Shown piece by piece: positions 1 through 10,399 of a DNA stretch of 64,000 nucleotides. The DNA is taken from the NCBI GenBank assembly GCA_033675265.1, contig JAUJYZ010000424.1:224001-288000 (forward strand), read 5' to 3'. A program made the position numbers and the translations under genes. The stretch's first letter is position 1. Every line of letters begins with the position of its first letter. This stretch comes from Actinostola sp. cb2023. Taxonomy: Eukaryota > Cnidaria > Anthozoa > Actiniaria > Actinostolidae. The notes below the pieces were generated by a model. It was not told where the DNA came from. It saw nothing but the letters and a program-made list of their open reading frames with translations, and ran no database searches.

Positions 1-122
1 GAGAAATAAACACCAATTATTTACCTCGATCATTCGGGTCATGTCGGGTTTAACTTCTAGCATGCTTTGCATCAGATCACGTAACTGCCGTACACCATGC
101 CCTAATAATAGCCAAGAAGGGC

Positions 123-783
123 CTAGCTCACAGTGGTCAAAAAAGTACGCAAAATCGACAACGTTTGTATAACTTCTACAGTTTTAATCCAATCAAAATA
201 AAACTTGGCAACGTGACAGCGTATGCCAAGGCAACAAACTTGTTCTTTTTTGTTTTTTATGATTTTTGGCGGGAAAATGACGTCCAGAACATGCCAACGA
301 ATTGTGAAATTCAAAACTACACTAAAGTAATCATTGCATTTGAAAGAACATGTAAAATTAGAGAAATAGCTGAAATAATATCTCAGATATCATTATTCAA
401 CCCAAAGATATGAATTTTTGAAAGTTGAAAATCCGCCATTTTATTACTAAAAATAGCACAAAATGGCGGAAATTTCAAATGTCAAAAATTCATATCTTGG
501 GATTGAATAACGATATCTGAGATATTATTAGTTATTTCTCTAATTTTACATATTCTTTCAAATGCAATGATTAATTTAGTGTAGTTTTGAATTTCACAAT
601 TCGTTGGCATGTTCTGGACGTCATTTTCCCACCAAAAATCAAAAAAATCAAAAAACAAAAAAGAACAAGTTTGTTGCCTTGACATATGCTGTCACGTTGC
701 CAAGTTTTATTTTGATTGGATTAAAACTGTAGAAGTTATACAAACGTTGTCGATTTCGAGTACTTTTTTGACCACCGTGCTAG
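123..783. mobile_element. Foldback (inverted-repeat) element A
   Basis: About 660 bp forming two nearly complete inverted arms of roughly 290 bp around a short centre near 450. Outer ends pair CTAG..C.GTGGTCAAAAAAGTA with its complement. Arms contain CAAAAATTCATATCTT next to the centre, a feature shared with the foldback elements at 13.3 and 39.6 kb. Open frames here are shadows of the palindrome. Confidence 0.8.
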
Positions 784-1491
784 ACGCGAGACATGCAGTT
801 TCCCGCGAAATGCTTAAAAACCTTAAATGTTTAAAGAAATTGAGCAGGAATCCGTATTTGTCCGATATATTGGCAAGGAAGGTGAAGTGACAACCACGTT
901 TGTTGACATTGTCGATCTGGAAACGCGGAAGGTATGAAAACTGCCAATATTTTGGTTCCGTTATTAATTATTACACACTTTATGCGCCTAGAGCCGTTCT
1001 GTATCAGGCGCTATATAAATGCATATTATTATTACACATGAATGCTCATTGTTCAAATGTAAGAATAGTAAATAAACATTGCTTTTACTCAAGTTGAAAG
1101 AAAAACAGCGATCAAGGAGACGGTGCATAATTGTATTCGATTTGCATACTAATTAGCGTGAGATCACTCTTTTCTTATTGGTCAATTATTGTAAGGTGAC
1201 ATGGCTGACTGAGTTCTGTTTCTGGCCATTCACATACATGTAATGATACTCAAATCTTAATTCGGAATATCATTAATTCCAGAGAAAACTACTTTATTAT
1301 TTCACAGTACAAGTCAAAAAGCCCTTTTAATTTAATTCATTGCCTTGCTTGTTTTTTATTTATTTATGTTTCTTTTTTGGTTATTAATAATAAATATTGG
1401 TGTATTTCTCTAGTAAATCGTCTCTTTTTTTTGGACAAGTAGATTTATCATTCGGACAACTAGTGGAAAGGAGAAAAAGTTTTTTGCCCTG
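784..1491. other. AT-rich stretch, no feature recognised
   Basis: No convincing exon, RNA gene or repeat is seen. It contains the short frame at 900-1097, without recognisable similarity. Confidence 0.5.
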
Positions 1492-2005
1492 TACCCCATT
1501 CACACCAAACCTTGTTTACATGTAGTTAAACAAAGTTTATTCTCACTTCTCTAATTGCCCTATACCACTATGACGTAACGGCTTATTTATGAGGGGGACA
1601 GAATCGTGAAGAACAATAGAATTTTGAACTAAATCTGCTCTGCTGAGGTTCGCTTGATTTCAAATTGGCTAGTTTCCAGATATTATATTCATCGATACTT
1701 TTCCTACAATATTTACTGTGTTTGGTAACTTTTATCGCTTTCAGACCGTCTGTAAAATACATTTATTTGCGAAATCCTTTGTGTTGTTGCTGTTTTGTCC
1801 CCCTCTAGCGACCATGATCCTTAGCGTTTAAACAATAGATTGTTTTGATTTGACGTCAAACTACCTGGAATTTATACTGTGCAACATAAAGGACAGTTTA
1901 CCAGCAGTTTTGTGCCAAAAGTTTCATGGCATCTGTAGATAATTTTCTAAACCTGTTTAGTTAAACCACCTTAAACCATGTTTAAGCCTTGGTGTGAATG
2001 GGGTA
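1492..2005. mobile_element. Non-autonomous DNA transposon with 17-bp perfect TIRs
   Basis: TACCCCATTCACACCAA at 1492-1508 is repeated inverted at 1989-2005. A second inner inverted block, TTTA.TTAAAC.A, follows at both ends. The outermost TA may be the duplicated target. There is no transposase frame in the 514 bp. Confidence 0.8.
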
Positions 2006-2479
2006 TTAGTACAAACCTCTGTCATTCCTATGTTATTGTTAATGTCTAAGTTGTTTATGCCTGAGTTGAAAAAAGCTGATTCAGTTTTAATTTTTCCCCC
2101 ATAAAATTATTATCAATAAAGGTAACTACGAGAAGTAACTGAATTTTATGAATGTTGATTTACTGAATATTTCGGCTACTAACTGTAGACATCAACTTAC
2201 TGCTAGTGCATCAATAGAGTACATCAATATAGTATTATTATTATTATTATTATTGGGAATCAGTAAATTCATTTATTGTGATTGTAGAGATAGTAATGTC
2301 TTACAGTGATATTTTATTCTACAGCCATTCTACAAAAATCAACACTGTAGCTACTTATTTATTACTAAAATTTGTATGAGAATTTGAGCTTGGAATGACT
2401 AGCCTCGTCTCCACACATCCAAACGGTCATAGCTGTACAATGGTTTCATTTAAATCACTGAACTTTTGGTGAAATACTA
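2006..2479. other. AT-rich stretch with a short (ATT)n run
   Basis: Simple ATT repeat near 2233-2254. Nothing else is recognisable. Confidence 0.5.
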
Positions 2480-3090
2480 AACTATGTATGGTCTCGCAAA
2501 ACATCATCTCACACGCATAAACTCATTTTTTTGTAGTTTATGCAAATTACTCATTAGCTTTTTGCGTTCGGCCCATTGTAAGACACAAGTATGCCAGATG
2601 ACATATTCTTGTTTCTCTCCCCCTTCAACTTTAGGGTACTCGTACCTCACATGTCATTGTATCATTTAACCATACTGTGTGGATGAGAGCTTCTGGGGAG
2701 TGATCTCCAAGTTGTCTTTCATTCTACAGTTATTCAATCTCATGCTTACTCAAACAGATCAGGGCTTTAGTTGGAAGTCAGTTTTTATGAGGCACAGCTG
2801 TTTTGCTTCCTTTGCTTCCTGTTGGCTCACTTTATCTGTGAGATTACTGCATGGCTTTCCAAGATCACGGAGATAGTGGTCTAAACTACTTTGAAAAGAA
2901 GTTAAATTCTGTGCCGTTGAGCTTCCTTATTTTCACGAAGCAGTGAGACAACAGATGATTCAATTCTTCAGTAGGAATACCTTCCATGGCTCTTTGTTCT
3001 CTAATGGAGTTACACCAGCGTCGCCAGACATTAAGGTCAGTGTTTATTTATTACTCGGGCACTTCCAGAGGAAGCCTGAGTTATAAAATG
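2480..3090 (-). pseudogene. Decayed tyrosine-recombinase-like (DUF3504/Crypton type) relic
   Basis: On the minus strand broken frames read, in order: TDLNVWRRWCNSIREQRAME, GIPTEELNHLLSHCFVKIRK, then after a frameshift SSLDHYLRDLGKPCSNLTDK, then LGDHSPEALIHTVWLNDTM and later PKVEGGEKQEYVIWHTCVLQ. The pattern VW..W.N..R....IP..ELN.LL..F...RK.DG.E, followed by S...YL...G and L...SPEAL..TVW.N, is that of the Crypton-derived domain found in ZMYM-, QRICH1- and KIAA1958-like proteins. Stops and at least two frameshifts show it is dead. No flanking element ends are clear. Confidence 0.6.
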
Positions 3091-3863
3091 CTGTTTTTTT
3101 CATTGGCCACAAGCGGGTCGAATAGTTTCCTACTATCCTTGTAGTCTGTCAGGATTTTCTCCATTTTTGCAATCATTAGCAAGATGCATTTCTTTGTCAA
3201 AATCAAAATCTAGCAGACAGCTCATCCAAAACATTGGCCAATATTTCAAGTGCCAGGGGAAAGGTTGTACCAATTTTGGTATCCATATCAATAATCGCTT
3301 CAACTAGTTTTCAAAACTGTTTATTTTACTGGACAAAAATTACTATAAATACAAATAAGCTGTATTTATTATTCCACTAGTACGTCATTTTACCATATTA
3401 GGGCAAGAGAACATGTAAAATATGACAGCATATCACACAGTAGCTCACGCGTGCACGAAAAACATAGCAAAAATGGCTCAAAAACTTCAGGAAACAAAGA
3501 AACAAAATCAATTGTGGAATAATAAACCCCTTATTTGATCGTTTGACGGATAATACTTGCGGACATTTTACTCATTGCTCATATTTTTCCTCGCCCTAAG
3601 GACTCCGAAAAATACTATGCAACTCGTAAAAAATATATGTGCGTATTATCTGTCAAACCTTCAAATAAGCTGTGTATATTGTACTTATAATTGTGCTCTT
3701 CTGAGTGCAGTTAGATAATAAGTAAATTTCACTGTCATCGAAATACTCAATCTCGAAACTTACGAGTAGAAACCGAAAACAAGTTTTAATAATCTCAAGT
3801 TGATCATCATCATTTATCATCATCATCATTTATTTATTGCAAATCTAAGTGTTACTTTCACCT
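3091..3863. other. AT-rich stretch, no gene seen
   Basis: Contains a short CATCATTTATCATCATCATT run near 3806-3835. No exon of the ATAD2-like gene could be placed here. Confidence 0.5.
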
Positions 3864-4006
3864 TAGAGTGCAAACCATGTCCGTGAAATAGTGCTATTTC
3901 TAAATAGTACTAAATAGTGTTATCTCCATTGTTTTCTATTGTTTCATCAGTGCTATTTAGTACTAATTAGTTAGTACTGTTTCACGGACATATGGTTTGC
4001 ACTCTA
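3864..4006. mobile_element. TA-flanked palindromic MITE, copy 1
   Basis: TAGAGTGCAAACCAT..TCCGTGAAA pairs with its complement ending GCACTCTA. The core reads AATAGTACTAAATAGTG, then TCTATTGT/TTTCTATTG, then GTGCTATTTAGTACTAATTA. The core is shared with copies at 8.97, 9.42 and 41.45 kb, while the subterminal arms differ. TA at both ends suggests a TA target. Confidence 0.85.
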
Positions 4007-4249
4007 TTAAAAAATTATATTATATAATTTGCTTTGAGAATAAAAAAATACACTCATTTGAAAGAAAAAATGAAAGCACCACACAGATTTAAATGCTGAA
4101 AAAAAAGAACATCTGACGGACATGAACCGGAAACATAATATTCACGTACTCTGTTCTTTTGTTTACATTCAATGCCAAGGTGATGCCTCTATTTTGGCGC
4201 CAAAATCTCAAAATGGCGGCAAATTCAAAACAAGTCTCCCCCAGTTTAC

Positions 4250-4535
4250 CTCAAAGAAATTATCGTCTTCCAGTTCCATCTCATCTATCTGTTGTCTTTT
4301 CTTCTCCCGTTTCCCCATTTTCACGATGGCGGGGTAGTTGTCGTAGCTGTGAACATATCTGTGGTCGGTCAACATGTTGATATTTAAAGTTTCATAAACA
4401 CCTCGTCTCTGTCGAGCGCTCCTTCGTATCGACGGCTCAATCAACTCTTCTTCTTCTTCCTCCTCGGAAAGTCGCCTTCGACGCTCTCTTGCCTTATCTA
4501 AAGGAGGTAGAGAACGAGTTAGTTGGACATGCTCA
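4250..4535 (-). CDS. Exon 4 of the ATAD2-like gene
   Basis: A 286-bp exon. The acceptor region reads CTTTCAGAG; the frame needs the second AG. It contains the Glu run and IRRSARQRRGVYETL, and ends DDNFFE before donor GTAAACTGG. Phase 0 out. Confidence 0.6.
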
Positions 4536-5152
4536 CTCTGAAAGACAAGAGAATGTTACTGTTGCTGGGAAAAGAGTAAACGGCTCAACGTACCGACGGC
4601 TTTTGTTGTTGTACAAGTCTTCGGTTTGTCGTGTGCAATCGTCTTGTCGTCCGGTGCTTTCGTCGACCTGTTCAAAGGATAAAAACACGTTGGACTCGTC
4701 AGAGAGAACTCTGAAAAGCCATTGACTAGGATAATTCAGTGCCACTCAGAAACAGAGCGGTAGTTTAAAGCTATTCTCTTCAGCGTACCGGAGATTGTGA
4801 CGGTCGGAAAGACGGCCATTTCGCTTGGATTTGAGTTTTGAAGGGCTTTCATGGCGCTCTTTCTTGTAGCGGAGACGCCTGTTCGACGAGAAGGGAGCCG
4901 TTTCCAGCCCACTTTCTTCACTGGAATGGTCCTGCGAAGGGAATAAAGAATAAAGGAATACGATACTTCAAACAGAAAGACGAAGAGAGAAGGCTTCACG
5001 CGAGCACTTTTGAACTTCTTGCAAAATTCATTTGGCATCTCACTACGACATACCACTTGGATTTTAACGCTTTTTTTGACCTTCGGCGTCCCTTTTCCCA
5101 CACTTATTGGAGAAGTATGTAAAGCCTCAAAGCTCTTTCTTGTATGGACCAT
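4250..5152 (-). CDS. 5' part of a nuclear/chromatin-type protein, possibly ATAD2-like (3' end off the window)
   Basis: Four exons on the minus strand, 5152-5054, 4931-4789, 4710-4594 and 4535-4250, splice into 215 residues with consistent phases. The start ATG has A at -3 and G at +4. The protein is strongly charged: a Lys/Arg/Ser-rich N-terminus (MVHTRKSFEALHTSPISVGK), an Arg-rich block (NRRLRYKKERHESPSK), a run of seven Glu, then IRRSARQRRGVYETLNINML and MGKREKKRQQIDEMELEDD. The order (basic RRS.R.R block, ML.D, helical basic-acidic segment) resembles the N-terminus of the bromodomain AAA protein ATAD2, but no catalytic domain lies in the window, so the name is tentative. Small introns (58-122 bp) and codon-like third positions support a real gene. 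Downstream exons would lie left of position 1, because I see none between 1 and 4249. Confidence 0.6.
4594..4710 (-). CDS. Exon 3 of the ATAD2-like gene
   Basis: A 117-bp exon, acceptor GGCTTTTCAG, donor GTACGTTG, reading VLSDESNVFLSFEQVDESTG then RQDDCTRQTEDLYNNKSR. Confidence 0.58.
4789..4931 (-). CDS. Exon 2 of the ATAD2-like gene
   Basis: A 143-bp exon, acceptor CCCTTCGCAG, donor GTACGC. It reads DHSSEESGLETAPFSSNRRL and RYKKERHESPSKLKSKRNGR. A longer open frame crosses this exon in another phase, but it does not connect to the later exons. Confidence 0.6.
5054..5152 (-). CDS. Exon 1 of the ATAD2-like gene
   Basis: A 99-bp coding start, 33 residues ending KKSVKIQV, followed by the strong donor GTATGTCG. 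A donor three bases earlier (GTGGTA) would drop one Val and keep the phase. Confidence 0.6.
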
Positions 5153-6067
5153 ACTGTAGTCCTTTTGTTAAAGTAAATCGTAGAAAAATAAGCCTTGAAA
5201 AATAGTCGCCTCTCTAAAACCTGCTCCCGTAGCCATTTCCATTGGCATTGTTTCTGTTGGGGATTGGTATCCAAACATCCCGGATGTACAATTCCCAGAA
5301 TTGCTTTGCGAGTTTCGTGAGAGCGCACGCATATATATATTACGTAGCTTCCGAGAGATGTAAAAAATTTATTGTCTCGTATTTCGGTCGTTCGTTCGTT
5401 TTTCCTTTCTAATTTCAAAGTTGCGTAACGACACTAAACACGGCTGCGAGGGAAACTAGAAGCTAGGGGTGGGGCCGGGTGAGAAAATGGAAGATGGGGG
5501 CTCCAAGTCGGTAATTTTTTTAAAATGATTTGTCATTTATAAATTCTGAAAGATGGAATTTTTTTTCATTTTGGCAATTACAAAACCGAGATTTTCCCAA
5601 TTCAGTTTAATCTTTAGTGTAGCTAAAGTGAACTAAATTTGCTCAGGAATGCTAGAACCGGCTCACCCAAAACAAACCACGCCTTCGACCGGTCACTATG
5701 TACAGCTGGTCACTGACTGAATTCGAACAAGCTAGGAAGTTCGTGCCTTCGGTGACTCAACAGATCAAAAATCCGAAATGAAGGGTTTTATTACATTGTC
5801 AGAAGCCCATGACATTGTAGAAATTTTAGAGGGACGGGTGGGTGAGGCAATTATTCGAGGGCCGGGGGGGTCGGTTATTTAAAACATTTTGCCCCAAAGA
5901 GGGCTAGGCCGGGTGATTACTTATTCCTTATTCCTCTTTACTGTTGATTTTCTCACAGGTTGCAGTTTTTGACCCGGCACTGATAACAAATTCTGGTCTT
6001 TTTTTAAATCCAACAGTTAAAAATAGATCGTGTTAACTCGGACAAGCGGAAGTTTTCATGGCTATTA
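5153..6067. other. Upstream flank of the ATAD2-like gene
   Basis: Probable 5' UTR/promoter side of the minus-strand gene at 5152. It contains a decayed half-copy (about 5431-5457, GGCTGCGAGGGAAACTA) of the hairpin element at 50.83 kb and G-rich low-complexity DNA after 5465. No core promoter motif is clear. Confidence 0.4.
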
Positions 6068-6791
6068 GGGACCGGTCATTATTAATGTATGTCGGGGGGG
6101 GGGGGGGGGGATCATATGATTAAAATAACTATCAGGGGGGGGGGGGGGGGGGGGGGGGTCAGGTGATTTTTTAAACAGAACAGGGGGTGGGTCATGATTA
6201 AAATAACTATCAGGGGGGGGGGGGGGGGGGGGGGGGTTATTGAGTTTCCCTTGAAGAGCCAAAAATGTGAACAGAGCCACTGAGGAACAAACAAGTTTAT
6301 TAGAATGATTAATTGATTCTAAAAGAGAATAACACAGGCCACTGGTATAATAAAACCAGAGTAAAAGTAATTAAACAGATCCATGGCCTAATTATAGAAT
6401 TATTGGAAAACACTATGGAAAGATCTAGATTGATATTTTAAACATTTTGCTTCATCATATACTGCATACTTTCAAATCTTATATCAGTTCAAGTCTTTCC
6501 ATAGTGTTTCCAATCAGCTCATATGAATCAAGTGCAAAGCACCCTTGTTTCACTAGAAAGAATAGAATGAGCCACCTACTCCCCAAACAACATCCAGAAG
6601 TGGACGTACGACAAGTCAAGATGATATGAAGAGTTTGGGGGGGGGGGGGGGAGGGTCATCACTAAAATGTGGATTATGAGGGGGAGGCTGGTCGCCATTC
6701 TCGTGCCATAAGGGGGGGAGGCCTTGGCAAACTTTATCTTACGGGAAAAAAATTCTTCCCCCCCCCCCCGACATTAATAATGACCGGTCCC
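6068..6791. mobile_element. PIF/Harbinger-like MITE with TTA target duplication and G-tracts
   Basis: A perfect inverted repeat of at least 20 bp begins GGGACCGGTCATTATTAATG at 6068 and ends at 6791. It is flanked by TTA on both sides (6065-6067, 6792-6794), the target duplication typical of PIF/Harbinger. The interior carries several G runs of 13-20 bases separated by a repeated ATTAAAATAACTATCAGGG block, and a C run at the far side. Proline-rich frames across it are artefacts. Confidence 0.85.
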
Positions 6792-7224
6792 TTAGAAAGG
6801 TTCTATAGTACTAGTCAGTACTAGTTGTGAGAAATATTGAATGTTTTTGTCATTTTCCCGCGCGCCATCAGTTTCGGAGTTGATGTTCGCGGGAAATTAT
6901 GGGGTTGTTTTCGGGGAACAGAATTAGAACTGAGAATAGTGGGGAAGCACGGCCATAATTACTGTCTATTTACTGTGAAACACGGGGGAAACATAACTGT
7001 TATGTGCATGCAAACTCACTTACGCTTCAACCTTTGATACTTCAGCTATTCCTGCCCCACAATTCCTCGCGAATATCAGCTTTGGATTAGCCGGCTCTGT
7101 TCTATTTATAGCTATTAAATAAATTGCGGATTGAAGATTGGATAAATGCTTAGCTGGAAGAGTAAATTACTTTCAGTTGTAGAGAATTAAAATATCGGTG
7201 ACTTCAATATTACTTGATTCAAGC

Positions 7225-7584
7225 CCCAGGGGGGAGGGGGGAGGGGGTACTCAGGGGTATCAGTGATCAGTGACGGGGAGGTGCGAAGACCTTTTTTGGG
7301 TTTGAAATTCGCGGCTTGGGACTTTTTTTGGGTTATCAATTTTCTGGTGGACTTTTTTTGATATAAAGATTTTGGCAAGGACTTTTTTTTGGGTTGATAA
7401 AAATGATATCCTACCGTTCTCGATTTTATGCGGAGAAAAATTGGACTTTTTGGGGGTTACGATTTTGGACCGTTGGACTTTTTTGGGGTCTTGTTTTTGC
7501 GTAATGGACTTTTTTGGGGTTAAAAAGTTTGGCCTCATTCGCACCTCCCCGTCACTGATACCCCTGAGTACCCCCTCCCCTGGG
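7225..7584. mobile_element. hAT-like MITE with 8-bp target duplication
   Basis: The 8-bp ATTCAAGC at 7217-7224 is repeated exactly at 7585-7592. Between them, a 360-bp element has inverted ends (CCCAGGGG ... CCCCTGGG) extending through GGGGTATCAGTGACGGGGAG. The interior repeats GGACTTTTTTTGGGTT several times at about 40-bp spacing. An 8-bp duplication fits hAT transposition. Confidence 0.9.
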
Positions 7585-7745
7585 ATTCAAGCAAGTGACG
7601 CAAGCGCTACATGAGTCGATCACGCAATTAAGCGCGTGCGATCATGACTTGGAACCACTGGCCAAGGCATGTGACCAGCATGCATGCGTGTAGTTGTGCT
7701 CACCTGCGCCGGTCACGTCGTACCGTTTACCGCCGATATGATTCT

Positions 7746-7859
7746 GATGAAACGCGACCACCTAGATTTTGAGGATTGAGCTTGTACATTGTGTGATTGA
7801 CGTCCACCAAATGCAAAGTACAAACCATCAAATCAAAGTCTAGGTGGACGCGTTTCATC
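7746..7859. mobile_element. Short inverted-repeat element (114 bp)
   Basis: GATGAAACGCGACCACCTAG at the left pairs with CTAGGTGGACGCGTTTCATC at the right, with one mismatch. The centre is about 60 bp. No target duplication was confirmed. Confidence 0.65.
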
Positions 7860-8419
7860 GGTATACGAGTACTCCCTCCCTCCGGGTTCCATTTTTACTA
7901 TGGAAGGTACAGCCCCCCTCCCCTCCCCCCAGGACTACAAAACGGTCCCTATACTATTTTTCACGAAACTCCGTCGAGAAGAGTTGAAAATTGTTTTTCC
8001 CGACACTGAAAAAAATACACACCTTCTACAGAGTAAATTCCGATCCTTGCAGGATTTTGATCGTGACCCACCCCAAGGTTTGAAGAGGGCTTGATGTTTG
8101 GAAATTCCAGTGTACAAGGGAGCAGATAACATCGCTCTCCACCACTCTACATACATACTATCAAGTTAGTATATTCCAGTATCTGTTCTAGAACAATTTG
8201 ATTTGATGGCACGATTTGTCCCGGTCAACAATTTTCTGCGACAGTTTTCCATTCAAATTTACGCATGCGCGCTATACGTAGTTATTAAATTGCACAAAAC
8301 AAGGAAAGATTGGAAGCTGCAAGGCTCTTGTTGTACGGTAAACCAGGATGGAGAGGGCGAGTTTTTTAATACGTTCGAGGTCGTCACTGGGGTATTCGGG
8401 TAATAGAACGAGTCGAGGC

Positions 8420-8651
8420 CAGGGGCCCTTTTCTCGAAAGCCCCGAAAGCTTATCGGGCCCGAAAAGGGTTTCTTTAAAAATCTATATCTTCAAAACAAA
8501 GTAGTCTACAGACATGAAACTTTGCAAGAAGGGAGAGTTTGTTCATATTAAAAACATGACAAAAGAACAGCTTTGTAGAGTAAGTGTCTCAGATTTCTGG
8601 GATGTCTTTTCGGGCCCGTAAAGTTATCGGGTCTTTCGAGAAACGGGCCCC
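8420..8651. mobile_element. hAT-like MITE with GC-rich TIRs
   Basis: The left end CAGGGGCCCTTTTCTCGAAA and inner CGGGCCCGAAA pair with TTTCGGGCCCG and TTTCGAGAAACGGGCCCC on the right. The interior contains AAAATCTATATCTTCAAAAC. A target duplication is not clear. CAGGG-type ends are common in hAT elements. Confidence 0.75.
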
Positions 8652-8964
8652 AGGCATGCAAATCGCCCCCTTCCCCCCGTAAGTACAGGCACTGTTCTGT
8701 GGTTCTATTACGTCCCTCCAGATTAGGTGCGTAGTGTGGAGAGTCAAAGGAGTCGCTCTTCAAACCTTGGAAATTCATTTCAACTTCTTTGGAAATCTTC
8801 AAAACCGTTGGAAATTTTCAAGAATTTTCAAGGTTCAAAAAGCGCGCGCAAGTTGAATTTACAAAGTTTGAAGCACGTGCTTGTTTTTTCCCTTGTGTCT
8901 ATGTTTCCTTAGCACTCCCATTCCTCTCCACCCATCACGGTCCCCCTTCCCTCCCTTGTTTCCT

Positions 8965-9060
8965 TAGAGTGCAATTTAGAAAAGCTTGAAAACCAACTAA
9001 TTAGTAGCACTAAGAAACATAGAAATAGAGTACGTACTTTTCCACTTTTCTAAATTGCCC
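8965..9060. mobile_element. TA-flanked palindromic MITE, copy 2 (degenerate)
   Basis: Starts TAGAGTGCAATTTAGAAAAG and ends CTTTTCTAAATTGCCC. It shares arms with the 41.45-kb copy but has lost most of the core. Confidence 0.7.
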
Positions 9061-9415
9061 CTCGCTTTCCCTTGTTTTTCCTTTTCCCCCTTACTTGTTT
9101 CCTTACTCCCTTGTTTCCTTACTTACTCAAGAGAACGACAACCGGACCAGGTCTCCCAACTTTGTTTGTCAAATATATTTCAATGATTACACTTTATACC
9201 AAGAATGGCTATATAATGTGTTTGGTATATACAACATTCGAACTCTAGGATTGAGGACCATACAATTGCTATTGCTAACAATATATATATTATTCTTTAT
9301 ATTCATTCATTCAGTCAGTCATTCATAAAAATCTTAAATCATTCTTACAGTTTATGTATATATTTATATATATTTGGTTGTTACACTTTGAGTAAGGGTA
9401 CTTAGTAGTAATGCT

Positions 9416-9536
9416 TAGAGTACAAACACTTAACCGTGTAACATAAATAGTACTATTTAGTACTAAATAGTGATATTTCTATCGTTTTCTATTGCTTAAT
9501 TAGCGCTATTTGGTACTATTTAGTGTTTGTACTCTA
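9416..9536. mobile_element. TA-flanked palindromic MITE, copy 3
   Basis: Ends TAGAGTACAAACACT and AGTGTTTGTACTCTA. The core again holds TAGTACTAAATAGTG and TCTATCGTTTTCTATTGC. Confidence 0.8.
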
Positions 9537-9949
9537 AATGATGAACATTTGTATATAGGCGTTTTCCTTGGTATTGCGACCATTCTCGCCAAAATAATAC
9601 ATTGGCCTTCAATCAATCGTTAAATTGGGAACGTGTAAACTCTCTGTTTTGATTGACAGAAAGCCAATGCAATGTCTAGGCACGAATGATAAACTCTACT
9701 GTTCACGATACAAAAAGTTTTGTCAGGCATTAAAGCTATTCCTTGTTATTGATAAAAATAAGAATTCTCTTTGTACCAAATGAAGTGAATCTTCAATGCT
9801 TTTTTGGATGTAGTTTGTTTGTCGTGTAGAGGAATTTTTATCAGCTGAATAAGGCACCTTTTCAATAGAATACTCTCTGCTCGATAGCTAAATAATGTCA
9901 GTTTCAAGGACTTTTAACAGCTGATTGATATCAAGTAAACCCCACTCAT

Positions 9950-10215
9950 AACTTGAAAACAAAATCATCAAAAATATCATAACTAGAAAGTAATTTACAG
10001 GCATCTAAAGTTGGCTGTCTCTATAAGGATTTGTATGTTGGATGGCAACGGCTTGTCCTCCAAGCCAAAGGCCCATACAAATCGTTATAAAGACAAGTAA
10101 CTTTCACCCCGTCTACGTAATCGATCGTTTCAAATTCAAATTCTTCTAGTTAGGATATGTTTGTATTGGATGAAAATGTAAAAAGTCACACGTGAGGTGA
10201 CACAGTTTCTTTTCT
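9950..10215. repeat. Foldback element B, copy 1
   Basis: Inner hairpin CTATAAGGATTTGTATG ... CATACAAATCGTTATAAAG around a loop with GGCAACGGCTTGTCCTCCAA. Compared with the copy at 11.4-11.7 kb, the loop is inverted relative to the arms, as expected if the two copies are in opposite orientation. Outer parts (AAAATATCATAACT, GTCACACGTGAGGTGACA) are shared. Confidence 0.6.
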
Positions 10216-10399
10216 ATTTCCTACTGTTCTGTTTTGACACATTAATAAAGTTATTAATTGAAAGATGGTTGCTCTAGAAATTGCAACTACCATGGCGACA
10301 CCCGGACGTACCAGTCAGACTTTCAAACAGCTCATGCTCATTCCACTTGTGAAGAACTGAATATATATCCGATTTACTGTATATGATGACACACAAGCC

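Noticed and set aside
4736..5152. 138-codon uninterrupted minus frame through the ATAD2-like exons
   Set aside because: It starts at the true ATG but reads through intron 1 and then out of phase in exon 2; the spliced model gives a better protein and joins later exons.
6065..6294. Proline-rich frames
   Set aside because: They come from G/C homopolymer runs in a MITE.
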